NCBI GenBank assembly: GCA_035547515.1
Contig: DASZUS010000025.1
Location: 1-64,000 of the forward strand
From: DASZTV01 sp035547515
GTDB lineage: Bacteria; Actinomycetota; Actinomycetes; JAFAQI01
DNA: 64,000 bases
Direction of reading: 5' to 3'
Shown here: positions 9,051 through 17,232 of the stretch, piece by piece
Layout of the letters: each line of letters starts with the position of its first letter
How positions within the stretch are numbered: the first letter of the stretch is position 1
Position numbers and translations under genes: made by a program
The notes under the pieces: model-generated
What the model saw: only the letters and a program-made list of their open reading frames with translations
Told to the model about the DNA's origin: nothing
Database searches by the model: none

Positions 9051-9644
9051 CTACAGCCAGCGACGGTCCTGAGCGACCCGGCACAGCTCGCGTCGCTTGG
9101 TGTGGGTCGGTAGCTCGGCCAGACCGGTCTTCACATAGGCCCGGCGCAGCGCGGCCTTGATCGCATCGACGGCATGCGGCGTTCCCAGCGCCGACGCGAT
9201 CTCGGCGTTGCTCGCGGGCTCCTTCCCGTGGACCCAGGGCTCGGCGAGGCAGCGAACCACCTGAAGCTGGTACGGCGAGAGGGCATCGCCGTCCGCGGAC
9301 GCCGCGCCGCGCAGGCTGGACAGCGAGATCGCCTTGGTCTCGTCGGCAGTCTCGCGTGCTGGCAGCCGCACGGTGGCCGGAACCGCGCCGAACTCCAGCC
9401 GGTCACCGTCGCGCAGCGGGCAGTCGACGAACATCGGGATTCGAGTGCCGTTGAGCAGCGTGCCGTTGCGGCTGCCGCAGTCACTGATCGTCCACGCCGC
9501 CTGCCCCCGCCGTACCACCGCATGCTCGCGGCTGACCGAGTCGTCCTCGATGCAGAGGTCGGCGTCGGCGGCGCGGCCGATCGTCAGGCCGTCGCGAAGC
9601 GCGATCTCCGGCCCCGACCTAGGCTGCAAGGTCCCCTCCGTCAC
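9051..9644 (-). CDS. FHA-domain protein with C-terminal helical/winged-helix-like region
   Basis: 197 residues. An N-terminal FHA fold (about 14-100) binds phosphothreonine peptides: the core motifs GRAADADLCIEDDSVSREH and SRNGTLLNG are intact, including the Arg, Ser and Asn that contact the phosphate. Residues 125-197 (SPYQLQVVRCLAEPWV, then NAEIASALG and AIKAALRRAYVKTGL) are helical and resemble a DNA-binding winged helix. It is divergent from a Ser/Thr kinase 88 bp away, so it may be a substrate or readout of that kinase. GTG start at 9644. Confidence 0.82.
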   Translation of the reverse strand: MTEGTLQPRSGPEIALRDGLTIGRAADADLCIEDDSVSREHAVVRRGQAAWTISDCGSRNGTLLNGTRIPMFVDCPLRDGDRLEFGAVPATVRLPARETADETKAISLSSLRGAASADGDALSPYQLQVVRCLAEPWVHGKEPASNAEIASALGTPHAVDAIKAALRRAYVKTGLAELPTHTKRRELCRVAQDRRWL

Positions 9645-9732
9645 GCGAGGAATCTGCCCGAGATGACGCCGGTCGAATCGTTACCGCGTCAGGGCGGCTG
9701 GGTAGGGCTTCGGCTATGCAGGGAGTGATCGG

Positions 9733-11178
9733 GTGACCTCGGCGACGCGTGACCTGCTCGCGGGCCGCTACGAGCTCACCGAGCGCATCGCGACCGGCGG
9801 CATGGGCGTGGTGTGGCGCGCGCGCGACCGCCGCCTCGATCGCGACGTCGCGATCAAGCTGATCCGCCCGGAGTACTCCGACGACCCGACGTTCCGGCAG
9901 CGGTTGCGGCTGGAGGCGCGCGCGACCGCCGCCATCCGCAGTCCCCACGTCGTACGCCTGCATGACGTCTGCGAGACGCCTGACCCCGAGGGGGGCTACG
10001 AAGCCTTCATCGTCATGGAGCTCGTGGACGGCCTCCCGCTGTCGGCTGTGCTCCGCGACGGGCCACTCCCGGTGGCGCTGACCACCGCGGTCATCGAGCA
10101 GACCGCCTCGGCGCTGGCGGCGGCACACGAGCGCGGCATCGTCCACCGTGACATCAAGCCCGCCAACCTCATGCTCGACGAGCACGGCCGGGTGACAGTG
10201 CTCGACTTCGGGATCGCCAGGGCTGCCGACGCAGTGGCGCTGACCGCGACCGACCTGATCCTCGGGACCGCGCGCTACATCTCACCGGAGCAGGCGGACG
10301 GCCGCGGCGCCACTACCGCAAGCGATGTGTACTCCCTCGGGATCGTCGCCTATGAGTGCTTGTCGGGGGCGGTGCCCTTCGACGCCTCCTCGGATGTCGC
10401 AGTCGCGCTGGCCCACCTTCGCGAGCCGGTCCCGCCGCTGCCGGCGACGGTGCCGGGAGCACTTGCCGATCTCGTGACGCGCATGCTGGCGAAGGCCCCC
10501 GACGACCGGCCCAGTGCGGCCGAGGTCGCGGCAGCGCTCGGCACCGAAGCGGCCGCGCAGACCGCGCCGATCTCCGTGGCGGCACCGGCACCGGCGCCTG
10601 ACACCGGCGGGATCACTCGGGCGATCCACCTGACGCGCACGATGGCGACGCGGGTGATGACGGGCGGCGTGCGGCTGCGCGACTACGACTACCGGGACTC
10701 CGGGTCCGCCCCGCTGCGGCCGGCCGTCGTGCTGCCCGGGGCGGCAGCGGCCGTGTTGCTGCTGGTCATCGCGGCGGTCGTCGGGGGCCCGACCCGCACG
10801 CCGGCCGCTGCGGCGAGCCAGACCACGGTGACCCAGACGGCCGCGACGCAGACCCACACGGTTCTGATCGACCCGTTGCGATACCTCGGCCACAACTGGT
10901 CGACCGTCCGCAGCGAGCTACGTGCGCGGGGCGTGGTCCCAGCGGCCCACTTCGCCGGACGCGGGCCGGTCGCGAAGGTGGTCGGCCTGGCCCCGACCGG
11001 CCGCGTCCAACGCGGCAGCAAGATCATCGTTGAGGTAGCCCGCACCGGCGCTTCCGCAAAGCACGCTCGGCACGCCGGGCCCGCCCGGGGTCCGGCGCCC
11101 CACGCCGGTCCGCCCGCACCGCCAGCGGGCGGTCCCGCAGGCCATGTCCCGCCGGGACAGGCGAAGAAGCACCCCTAA
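9733..11178 (+). CDS. Membrane Ser/Thr protein kinase with extracellular PASTA-like domain
   Basis: Hanks-type kinase of the PknB style, 481 residues. Kinase motifs: ATGGMGVVW glycine loop, DVAIKLI (catalytic Lys), HRDIKPANLML (catalytic Asp), DFG and GTARYISPEQA. A Pro/Ala linker follows, then one membrane span (about 330-350, VVLPGAAAAVLLLVIAAVV) and an outside region containing one PASTA-like repeat (YLGHNWSTVRSELRARGVVP to KIIVEVARTG). The C terminus is Pro/Gly/His rich. GTG at 9733 has GGGAG about 8 bp upstream. It probably senses a cell-wall ligand and phosphorylates partners such as the divergent FHA protein. Confidence 0.9.
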   Translation: MTSATRDLLAGRYELTERIATGGMGVVWRARDRRLDRDVAIKLIRPEYSDDPTFRQRLRLEARATAAIRSPHVVRLHDVCETPDPEGGYEAFIVMELVDGLPLSAVLRDGPLPVALTTAVIEQTASALAAAHERGIVHRDIKPANLMLDEHGRVTVLDFGIARAADAVALTATDLILGTARYISPEQADGRGATTASDVYSLGIVAYECLSGAVPFDASSDVAVALAHLREPVPPLPATVPGALADLVTRMLAKAPDDRPSAAEVAAALGTEAAAQTAPISVAAPAPAPDTGGITRAIHLTRTMATRVMTGGVRLRDYDYRDSGSAPLRPAVVLPGAAAAVLLLVIAAVVGGPTRTPAAAASQTTVTQTAATQTHTVLIDPLRYLGHNWSTVRSELRARGVVPAAHFAGRGPVAKVVGLAPTGRVQRGSKIIVEVARTGASAKHARHAGPARGPAPHAGPPAPPAGGPAGHVPPGQAKKHP

Positions 11179-11260
11179 GAGGGTCACGCCCCCGGTCACT
11201 CGGGTTACCCCACGGCAGGGCCGCGTTTTCGTTGTGCGCGGCACGGCGACCTAACGGGTC

Positions 11261-12526
11261 GTGGCCATCGTCCTTTCTGTCCTGCTTCTCGTGATTTCGG
11301 CGACGCTGACCACCGTCGCGGCGGCGACCGTGTGGTGGATGCTCCATGCCTGGCGGACCCCGCTGGACATGCAGGACACCGAGTTCGAACGGCGTCCTGA
11401 TTCGCCGAAGCTGTCGTTCTCGCTACTGGTCCCGGCGCGTCACGAGGAGGCGGTGCTCGCTTCCACTCTCGAGCGGCTGACCGAGCTCGCCCACCCCGAC
11501 TTCGAGGTGATCGCGATCGTCGGTCACGACGATCCAGGGACCGAGCAGGTCGCCCGCGCGGCAGCCGCGCGCTCCAACGGATTGATCAGCGTGGTGGTCG
11601 ACCACAACGAACCGAAGAACAAGCCCAAGGCTCTGAACACCGCTCTGCCGCACTGCCGCGGCGACGTGGTCGGGGTGTTCGACGCCGAGGACGACGTCGA
11701 CCCGCGCCTGCTCCGAGTCGTCGACTCGGCCTTCCGCAGCGAGAACGCCCACGTCGTACAGGGCGGGGTCCAGCTGCTCGACTTCCGCTCTTCGTGGTTC
11801 TCGCTGCGCAACTGCCTGGAGTACTTCTTCTGGTTCAGGTCGCGGCTGCACCTGCACGCCAAGCACGGGTTCATCCCGCTCGGCGGCAACACCGTCTTCG
11901 TCCGGGCTGACCTGTTGAAGACGGTCGGCGGCTGGGACGAGGACTGCCTCGCCGAGGACTGCGAGCTCGGCGTCCGGCTGTCCGCGCTCGGCGCCCGCCT
12001 CGCCGTCGCCTACGACCCGCACCTCGTCACCCGCGAGGAGACGCCGCACTCAATGGCCGCACTGGTCAAGCAGCGCACCAGGTGGAACCAAGGCTTCCTG
12101 CAGGTGCTGCGCAAGGGGCTGTGGCGCGAGCTGCCGACCAGGCGGCAGCGGATGCTTGCCAGGTTCACCCTGGCGCAGCCGTTCTTGCAGGCGTTCGCCG
12201 GGGTCTGCGTGCCCGCCTCGATTGCGTTCGCGTTGTTCGCGAAAGTGCCGCTGGTCGTGGCGCTGACGACCTTCGTGCCTGCCATCCCGACCATCGCCAT
12301 GATCTGCTTCGAGATCGCGGGCCTGCGTGAGTTCTGCCGTGCGTACTACGTCCGGGCCCGCGCGAGGGACTACCTGACCCTGATCATCGGTACGCCGATC
12401 TACCAGCTGCTGCTCGGGTTCGCCGCGCTGCGCGCCGTCGCTCGCGAGGCGGCTGGTGACCGCGGTTGGGAGAAGACCGCCCACAGCGGGGCTCACCTGT
12501 CCAGGTCGGCGGTGCATGCCGGATGA
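11261..12526 (+). CDS. Processive family 2 glycosyltransferase (cellulose-synthase-like)
   Basis: 421-residue membrane glycosyltransferase. It has an N-terminal span (about 2-28), a cytoplasmic GT2 domain and three or more C-terminal spans (about 300-400). The processive signature is complete: DAEDDVDP (DxD region), AEDCELGVRL (catalytic base region) and QRTRWNQG (Q-x-x-R-W), as in cellulose, hyaluronan and curdlan synthases. The sugar donor cannot be read from sequence. GTG start at 11261. It is the first gene of a tightly coupled set: the next ATG overlaps its stop as ATGA, and a GH8 gene three places on suggests a beta-linked glucan-like product. Confidence 0.88.
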   Translation: MAIVLSVLLLVISATLTTVAAATVWWMLHAWRTPLDMQDTEFERRPDSPKLSFSLLVPARHEEAVLASTLERLTELAHPDFEVIAIVGHDDPGTEQVARAAAARSNGLISVVVDHNEPKNKPKALNTALPHCRGDVVGVFDAEDDVDPRLLRVVDSAFRSENAHVVQGGVQLLDFRSSWFSLRNCLEYFFWFRSRLHLHAKHGFIPLGGNTVFVRADLLKTVGGWDEDCLAEDCELGVRLSALGARLAVAYDPHLVTREETPHSMAALVKQRTRWNQGFLQVLRKGLWRELPTRRQRMLARFTLAQPFLQAFAGVCVPASIAFALFAKVPLVVALTTFVPAIPTIAMICFEIAGLREFCRAYYVRARARDYLTLIIGTPIYQLLLGFAALRAVAREAAGDRGWEKTAHSGAHLSRSAVHAG

Positions 12527-14229
12527 CATCGAACCTCGCGCTCTCTCCGGACCAGCGGCGCCGGCTCGCCCTCCCGGTCGATTCCCCCCGCGACCCGATC
12601 GGCGGCTTGCGGACCACGCGTGCGCGGCTGCAGGCCTGGGCGTGGCGGCATCGCAAGAGCCTGCTCGTCGTCACGCCGCTCCTGGTGGTCGTCGCGGCGA
12701 TCCGGCTGTGGGGGCTCAGCCACGGCCCGGCGCTTGCGGACGACGAAGGCACCTACGTCGCCGAGGCCTGGGCGGTCCAGGTCAAGCACACGCTTGCGCC
12801 GTACACGTACTGGTACGACCATCCGCCGCTCGGCTGGATCCAGGTCGCCGCATTCACCTGGCTGACCGGGACCTTCCATAGCGCCGGCCTGCACGTCGTC
12901 GCGGTACGCAAGATGATGGTCGGGTACGCCGTCGTCGATGCCGGGCTGATCTACCTGCTCGCCCGGCGGCTCGGCGTACGCCGGCTGTGGGCTGCCGTCG
13001 CCGTCGGCATGTGGGCGCTGTCTCCACTGGCGGTCGGCTACTCCCGGATGGTCTACCTCGACAACATCGCACTGCCGTGGGTGCTCGCGGCCTTCGTCCT
13101 GGTCGCCACCCCGCGCCGGTCGCTGTGGGCGCACACCGCAGCCGGCGCGCTGTTCGCGGTGGGTGTCCTCAGCAAGGAGACGATGGTCCTGCTGCTCCCG
13201 GCGCTGCTGTGGCTGGCGTGGCAGCACACCGACCGTCGTACCAGGTCGTTCTGCCTCGTCGGGCTGTGGTCCTCGGGCATCCTCGTCGTGCTGTTCTACC
13301 CGTTGATGGCGGTGCTGCGCGGCGAGCTGCTGCCGGGGCCAGGACACGTCTCGCTGGTGCAGGCGCTGCAGTGGCAGTTCCTGAGCCGGCCATCGACCGG
13401 CAGCGTGCTGAGCGCGGGAAGCGCGTCACGGACGCTGCTCGACCAGTGGCTCTCGCTCGACGGGTGGCTGCTGCTGCTCGGGCTGATCGGCGGGCTCGGG
13501 TGCCTCGCGGTTCGCCGCCTGCGGCCCATCGGGCTGGTCGTCGTACTGCTGGTCGCGGTCGGGCTGCGTCCGGGCTATCTGCCCCAGCCCTACGTGATCA
13601 CCATGCTGCCGTTCGCCGCCCTCGCAGCCGCAGCCGCGGCCGACGCGGCGTGGACGGCGTTGCGCGACCGGCCGCCGGTGCCGATCCGGCGCAGCGCTCC
13701 GCGCGAGCATCAGCTGCGGGTCGTCGGCCGCGGCTTGGTCCTCGCCACCGCAATCGCACTCGCCGCGATCACCATCCCGCAGTGGTTGCACGGCGACTCG
13801 GCGCTCGCGAGTGTCGACCAGACTGCGCCGGTCGTGGCGGCAGAGCACTGGCTCGAGGCACACGCGGGTGCCGTCGACAACCGGTCCGGCTACGGCCGCG
13901 ACGTACTGGTCGACGACACGATGTGGTCGGACCTCGTGACCCACGGCTTCCCGCAGAGCCAGGTGATCTGGTTCTACAAGCTCGACTACGTCGACAACCT
14001 CGACCCCTCGGTACGCCGCCGGATCCACGACTACCGCGACTTCGGCTACGTCGTGTCCAGCCCCATCGTCCGAGCCGGGCTGAGCCTGAGCCCGGCGCCC
14101 CGCTACGAGCTCGCGCGACAGGCTCTGGCACACGCCACGCGCGCCGCGACATTCGGGACCGGACCGGAACGCATCGTGATCTACCACGTCGTCCCACCCA
14201 AGCCACAGACAACGAGGAGACACCCATGA
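12523..14229 (+). CDS. GT39/ArnT-type polytopic glycosyltransferase
   Basis: 568-residue membrane protein with about ten or more predicted spans, using a polyprenyl-phosphate sugar to glycosylate a lipid, protein or glycan outside the membrane. The acidic pair typical of the family lies in the first extracellular loop (GPALADDEGTYVAEAW), followed by the aromatic block TYWYDHPPLGW. ATG at 12523 overlaps the GT2 stop as ATGA, and its own stop overlaps the next ATG the same way, so I prefer it to an in-frame ATG at 12466. The C-terminal ~100 residues are soluble and probably extracytoplasmic. Confidence 0.85.
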   Translation: MTSNLALSPDQRRRLALPVDSPRDPIGGLRTTRARLQAWAWRHRKSLLVVTPLLVVVAAIRLWGLSHGPALADDEGTYVAEAWAVQVKHTLAPYTYWYDHPPLGWIQVAAFTWLTGTFHSAGLHVVAVRKMMVGYAVVDAGLIYLLARRLGVRRLWAAVAVGMWALSPLAVGYSRMVYLDNIALPWVLAAFVLVATPRRSLWAHTAAGALFAVGVLSKETMVLLLPALLWLAWQHTDRRTRSFCLVGLWSSGILVVLFYPLMAVLRGELLPGPGHVSLVQALQWQFLSRPSTGSVLSAGSASRTLLDQWLSLDGWLLLLGLIGGLGCLAVRRLRPIGLVVVLLVAVGLRPGYLPQPYVITMLPFAALAAAAAADAAWTALRDRPPVPIRRSAPREHQLRVVGRGLVLATAIALAAITIPQWLHGDSALASVDQTAPVVAAEHWLEAHAGAVDNRSGYGRDVLVDDTMWSDLVTHGFPQSQVIWFYKLDYVDNLDPSVRRRIHDYRDFGYVVSSPIVRAGLSLSPAPRYELARQALAHATRAATFGTGPERIVIYHVVPPKPQTTRRHP

Positions 14230-14852
14230 CCACTCCCGTCCTCAACCGCATCGAGGCCAACGGGCCGACGCCGGACGCTCCCGAGTTCGCTCCTGCGATG
14301 CGTGGGTACGACCGCGGTCAGGTCGACGACTACGTCGCACGGCTGCGTGACTTCCTCGCCGACGCCGAGGAGCGAGCGCAACGTGCGGAGGCAAACGCCG
14401 CTGACTTGATCGCCCGCAACGAGCGAGTGACCGAAGAGCTGCGGCAAGCCATCGACCGGCGAAGCGAGCGACGGTCCGGCAACTCCTACGAAGGGCTCGG
14501 CGAACGGGTGAGCGAGATCCTCCGCTTGGCGACCGAGGAAGCCGACGCCGTACGAGAGCAGGCGCGTGCCGAGGCCGAGGCGATGGTCGCCGAGGCGAAC
14601 CGGCACCGCGAGGCCGAACGCGGCAGCTGCGAGCGGGAGCTGGCCGAGATGACCGCACGCCGTGACGCGGTGCTCGCGGAGCTGCAGCGGGTGCAAGAGG
14701 CGCTGGCGACCCTGGGGCTGGGCCAGCAGGCGGTGTCGGCCGAGGCGCTCGAGGCGGCGGACGATGCGCCGAACAGTGACGATGCGCGGAGCACGGACGA
14801 TCAGGCGGCGACCCAGCTGATCCAGCTCCCCAGGCTCGCCGCTACGACCTGA
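14226..14852 (+). CDS. DivIVA-like coiled-coil protein
   Basis: 208-residue cytoplasmic protein. Residues ~18-45 carry the DivIVA membrane-curvature module (FAPAMRGYDRGQVDDYVARL). Long heptad-rich coiled coils follow (about 46-165; RAQRAEANAADLIARNERV, EEADAVREQARAEAEAMVAE), ending in an acidic tail. DivIVA proteins mark cell poles and direct polar growth in actinomycetes; this small paralogue is too short to be the main Wag31/DivIVA. The ATG overlaps the GT39 stop (ATGA) and its stop overlaps the GH8 start (TGATG), so it is made together with the glycan enzymes and may position them. Localisation is inference. Confidence 0.85.
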   Translation: MTTPVLNRIEANGPTPDAPEFAPAMRGYDRGQVDDYVARLRDFLADAEERAQRAEANAADLIARNERVTEELRQAIDRRSERRSGNSYEGLGERVSEILRLATEEADAVREQARAEAEAMVAEANRHREAERGSCERELAEMTARRDAVLAELQRVQEALATLGLGQQAVSAEALEAADDAPNSDDARSTDDQAATQLIQLPRLAATT

Positions 14853-15949
14853 TGCCTCGCGCGCGCCGGCTGGCGGCGCTGTTAGCCAGCATCGCCCTCG
14901 GCGGCGCGGCGCTGTCGGGCTGCGGCGGCGCGGCGCAGGCTCAGGGCAGCGGGGCCCGCACCGTGGCGGTGCGGGCCGCCGAGCAGTTCCTGCACGACTA
15001 CGTCGCGCCGTCCGGCCGGGTGATCCGACGCGACCAAGGCGGTGACACCGTCAGCGAAGGGCAGGGCTACGCGATGCTGCTCGCGTTCGCCTCGAACGAG
15101 CGCGCGAGGTTCGCCCGGATCTGGCGATGGACCCGCACGAACCTGCAGCAGCCCGACGGCCTGTTCGCCTACCACTGGCAGAACGGCCAGGTCCTCGACA
15201 CCCAACCCGCGGCAGACGCCGACACCCAGATCGCCTGGGCACTCGACCTCGCCGGCCAGCACTGGTCGGTCACGAGCGACCTCGTGGCGGCCCGGCGGGT
15301 GGCAACCGCCATCGCGTCGACGGAAGTCGGCTACGACGACCAAGGCCACCCCACACTTGCCGCAGGCCCGTGGGCGCTCTCCCCGGGCAGCCCGACCCAG
15401 GTCGAGCCGGGGTACTGGACATTTCCGGCGTACCGCGCCCTCGCCGGGCTGACCGCAGACCACCGTTGGCAGGACCTGACCTCCTCCGATGCCGCGCATC
15501 TCGCGCTGCTCACCCGAGCCGGTGCCCAGCTGCCGCCGGACTGGGCGACGCTCGGCGGCGGTCGTCCCCCCGCGGCGGAGGCGGCGCCGCAGAGTGGCTC
15601 ACCGCCGGCAAGTGGCGAGGACGGCCTGCGCGCTCTCGTGTGGTCGTCATGCTCGAGCGAGACCCGCTCCCTCGATGCGCACTGGTGGCGACTGGTCGCG
15701 CCCACCGCGCAGGCCGGCCCGCTGACCCGCAACCTCGACGGCTCACCGGCCGACAGCAACCCGGCTCCGTTGAGCCTCGTCGCGGCGGCCGCGGCCGCCC
15801 GGTCAGCTGGCGCGACCCGCTCAGTCACCACGCTGCTGGCCAAGTCCGCCAGTGTGGCGGCGAAGTACCCGACGTACTACGGCGAGGCGTGGAACGCGCT
15901 CGGCCACATCCTCCTGACGACCAGCCTCATCCCGGGCTGCGCGGCGTAG
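14852..15949 (+). CDS. Glycoside hydrolase family 8 lipoprotein (endoglucanase type)
   Basis: 365-residue predicted lipoprotein: signal peptide with lipobox LSGC (Cys at about 24), then an (alpha/alpha)6 GH8 domain. The general acid lies in TVSEGQGYAMLLA, and the GH8 signature ADADTQIAWALDLAG is intact. GH8 enzymes cut beta-1,4 glucan, chitosan or related chains; in proteobacterial cellulose operons a GH8 (BcsZ) accompanies the synthase. Here a GH8 is coupled to a cellulose-synthase-like GT2, which supports a trimming role at the cell surface. The start overlaps the DivIVA-like stop by one base. Confidence 0.87.
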   Translation: MPRARRLAALLASIALGGAALSGCGGAAQAQGSGARTVAVRAAEQFLHDYVAPSGRVIRRDQGGDTVSEGQGYAMLLAFASNERARFARIWRWTRTNLQQPDGLFAYHWQNGQVLDTQPAADADTQIAWALDLAGQHWSVTSDLVAARRVATAIASTEVGYDDQGHPTLAAGPWALSPGSPTQVEPGYWTFPAYRALAGLTADHRWQDLTSSDAAHLALLTRAGAQLPPDWATLGGGRPPAAEAAPQSGSPPASGEDGLRALVWSSCSSETRSLDAHWWRLVAPTAQAGPLTRNLDGSPADSNPAPLSLVAAAAAARSAGATRSVTTLLAKSASVAAKYPTYYGEAWNALGHILLTTSLIPGCAA

Positions 15950-15970
15950 CCGCCGGTAGCGTCGGAAGGC

Positions 15971-16750
15971 GTGCTGACTTGGTGGCCGACCGTCGTGCGG
16001 CTCGTCGTGGTGGCGTTGCTCGGCGGGGTCTTCGGGTCCGGCACAGCAGCGGCGCCGGTACACGCCCGCCTCGCGAGCGGCGCGCCTGTAAGCGGAGCGG
16101 TCGGCCGCGACGTCGGCGACACCTCCTGCGCCTCGACACTCGGGACCAACGCCGCGTTCGGCATCATCGCGACGACCGCAGGCCGGCCGTACTACCCGTC
16201 GCCGTGCCTGGCGTCGGAGTACGCATGGGCGAAGGGGCTGAGCTACCGCCCGGAGTACTACGTGAACCTCGCCGACCCCGGGCACCGAAGCTCGCACTGG
16301 AACCAGGGCGGACCGAAGCTCTGCCGGCCGCACCCGAAGTACGACCTCGGATGTGCCTACGACTACGGGTACGAGGCTGCCGCAGCGGCGTGGGGCTACG
16401 CGCAGGCAGTCGGTGCCAGCGGGACCGGGCGGTGGTGGCTCGACGTCGAGATCGACAACACCTGGGGCGGCGGCGCGAAGGGGGTGGCCGCGAACATTGC
16501 CGTGATCCGCGGCGCCCTGCAGGAGCTCCGTACGCACCCGCACGTGGCCGCCGGCATCTACACGGAGACCGTGTGGTGGTGGGAGATCACCGGCGACACC
16601 CGGTCGTTCTCGACGACTGCGGTGTGGGGCGGAGGCGCGGGCAGCCGTGCACATGCCAGCGCCAACTGCCTGGCCCACTCGATCACCGGAGGCCCCGCGC
16701 TACTCGCCCAGTGGATCTCCAAAGGCGTCGACCACGACATCGCCTGCTAG
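15971..16750 (+). CDS. Secreted GH25-like/DUF1906-like barrel protein
   Basis: 259-residue exported protein. The signal peptide (WWPTVVRLVVVALLGGVFG) is followed by a cysteine-containing domain starting DVGDTSCASTLG. The strand WWLDVEIDNTW has the acidic Asp-x-Glu found at the active site of GH25 lysozyme-like and Rv2525c-like (DUF1906) barrels; further strands are AAGIYTETVWW and LLAQWISKGVDHDIAC. It starts 21 bp after the GH8 gene and could be the last gene of the glycan operon. Assignment to a glycosidase-like fold is moderate; activity is unproven. Confidence 0.65.
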   Translation: MLTWWPTVVRLVVVALLGGVFGSGTAAAPVHARLASGAPVSGAVGRDVGDTSCASTLGTNAAFGIIATTAGRPYYPSPCLASEYAWAKGLSYRPEYYVNLADPGHRSSHWNQGGPKLCRPHPKYDLGCAYDYGYEAAAAAWGYAQAVGASGTGRWWLDVEIDNTWGGGAKGVAANIAVIRGALQELRTHPHVAAGIYTETVWWWEITGDTRSFSTTAVWGGGAGSRAHASANCLAHSITGGPALLAQWISKGVDHDIAC

Positions 16751-16769
16751 CGGCGCCGGCCGGGACGCT

Positions 16770-16792
16770 GCCGCTAGCCGCTGCCTAGCGGC
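16770..16792. terminator. Hairpin between convergent genes
   Basis: GCCGCTAG at 16770-16777 and CTAGCGGC at 16785-16792 are exact reverse complements with a 7-base loop. Further TAGCGGC and GCCGCTA copies flank it (from 16748). It sits between the stops of the GH25-like gene and the small leftward gene. There is no T-run, so this is a possible actinobacterial-type terminator for both directions. Confidence 0.45.
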
Positions 16793-16974
16793 TACTTGCT
16801 GACGCCGCAGCGGCGGCACCGGGAGCGGCGCATGAATCGCGGCACCCAGTCGTGACCCGGCCCCGTGATGCACGCGATAACCGCTGCCGCGCGCACGTCG
16901 TCCTCGGTCCGCATCCGCCACATCGGCCCATCCACCTGATGCGCGTCGCTGAGGCGAATCGCTGACTCACGCAC
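16792..16974 (-). CDS. Small Cys/Arg-rich protein of unknown function
   Basis: 60 residues. GTG at 16974 is preceded by AGGAGGAGG at about 8 bp, one of the strongest ribosome-binding sites in the window, which is the main reason to call it real. The chain carries a helical middle (MRTEDDVRAAAVIACITGPG), then HDWVPRFMRRSRCRRCGVSK with a C-terminal CxxC; with the earlier Cys this could form a small metal site. No family recognised. It converges on the GH25-like gene. Confidence 0.5.
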   Translation of the reverse strand: MRESAIRLSDAHQVDGPMWRMRTEDDVRAAAVIACITGPGHDWVPRFMRRSRCRRCGVSK

Positions 16975-17232
16975 CGCGGGAACCTCCTCCTACGCAGCCG
17001 TTTGGCCGACCTGTTTTGGGGAAGGGGAAGGCGTCCATCATCCCTAGCGCGGGGGCTGGGCGGCAAACCAACGCGCAAAAGCGCCTTCGGCGCGTCATAC
17101 CTCCTGCATCCCGGGCCACAGCCGCCTCTCTCGTACCGCTTGCGGCATGTCTCAGCCCGTCATCGCACGTTCTCTCCAGCTTCATGTCGGCGACGGCTCT
17201 GCCACGCAGTTCGGCTGCTGCACTGGGACTCG
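16975..17232. other. 258-bp non-coding stretch between divergent genes
   Basis: No convincing gene or known RNA motif. It holds the ribosome-binding site of the small leftward gene (near 16983-16991), a short hairpin GCGCC-TTC-GGCGC around 17084-17096, and a purine-rich run GGGGAAGGGGAAGG around 17020. It must contain promoters for both flanking genes, but I cannot point to good -10/-35 pairs. Confidence 0.5.

Noticed and set aside
12987..14225. Upstream extension of the DivIVA-like frame
   Set aside because: Arg/Ala-rich out-of-frame reading of the GT39 gene; ATG 14226 overlaps the GT39 stop and begins the conserved domain.
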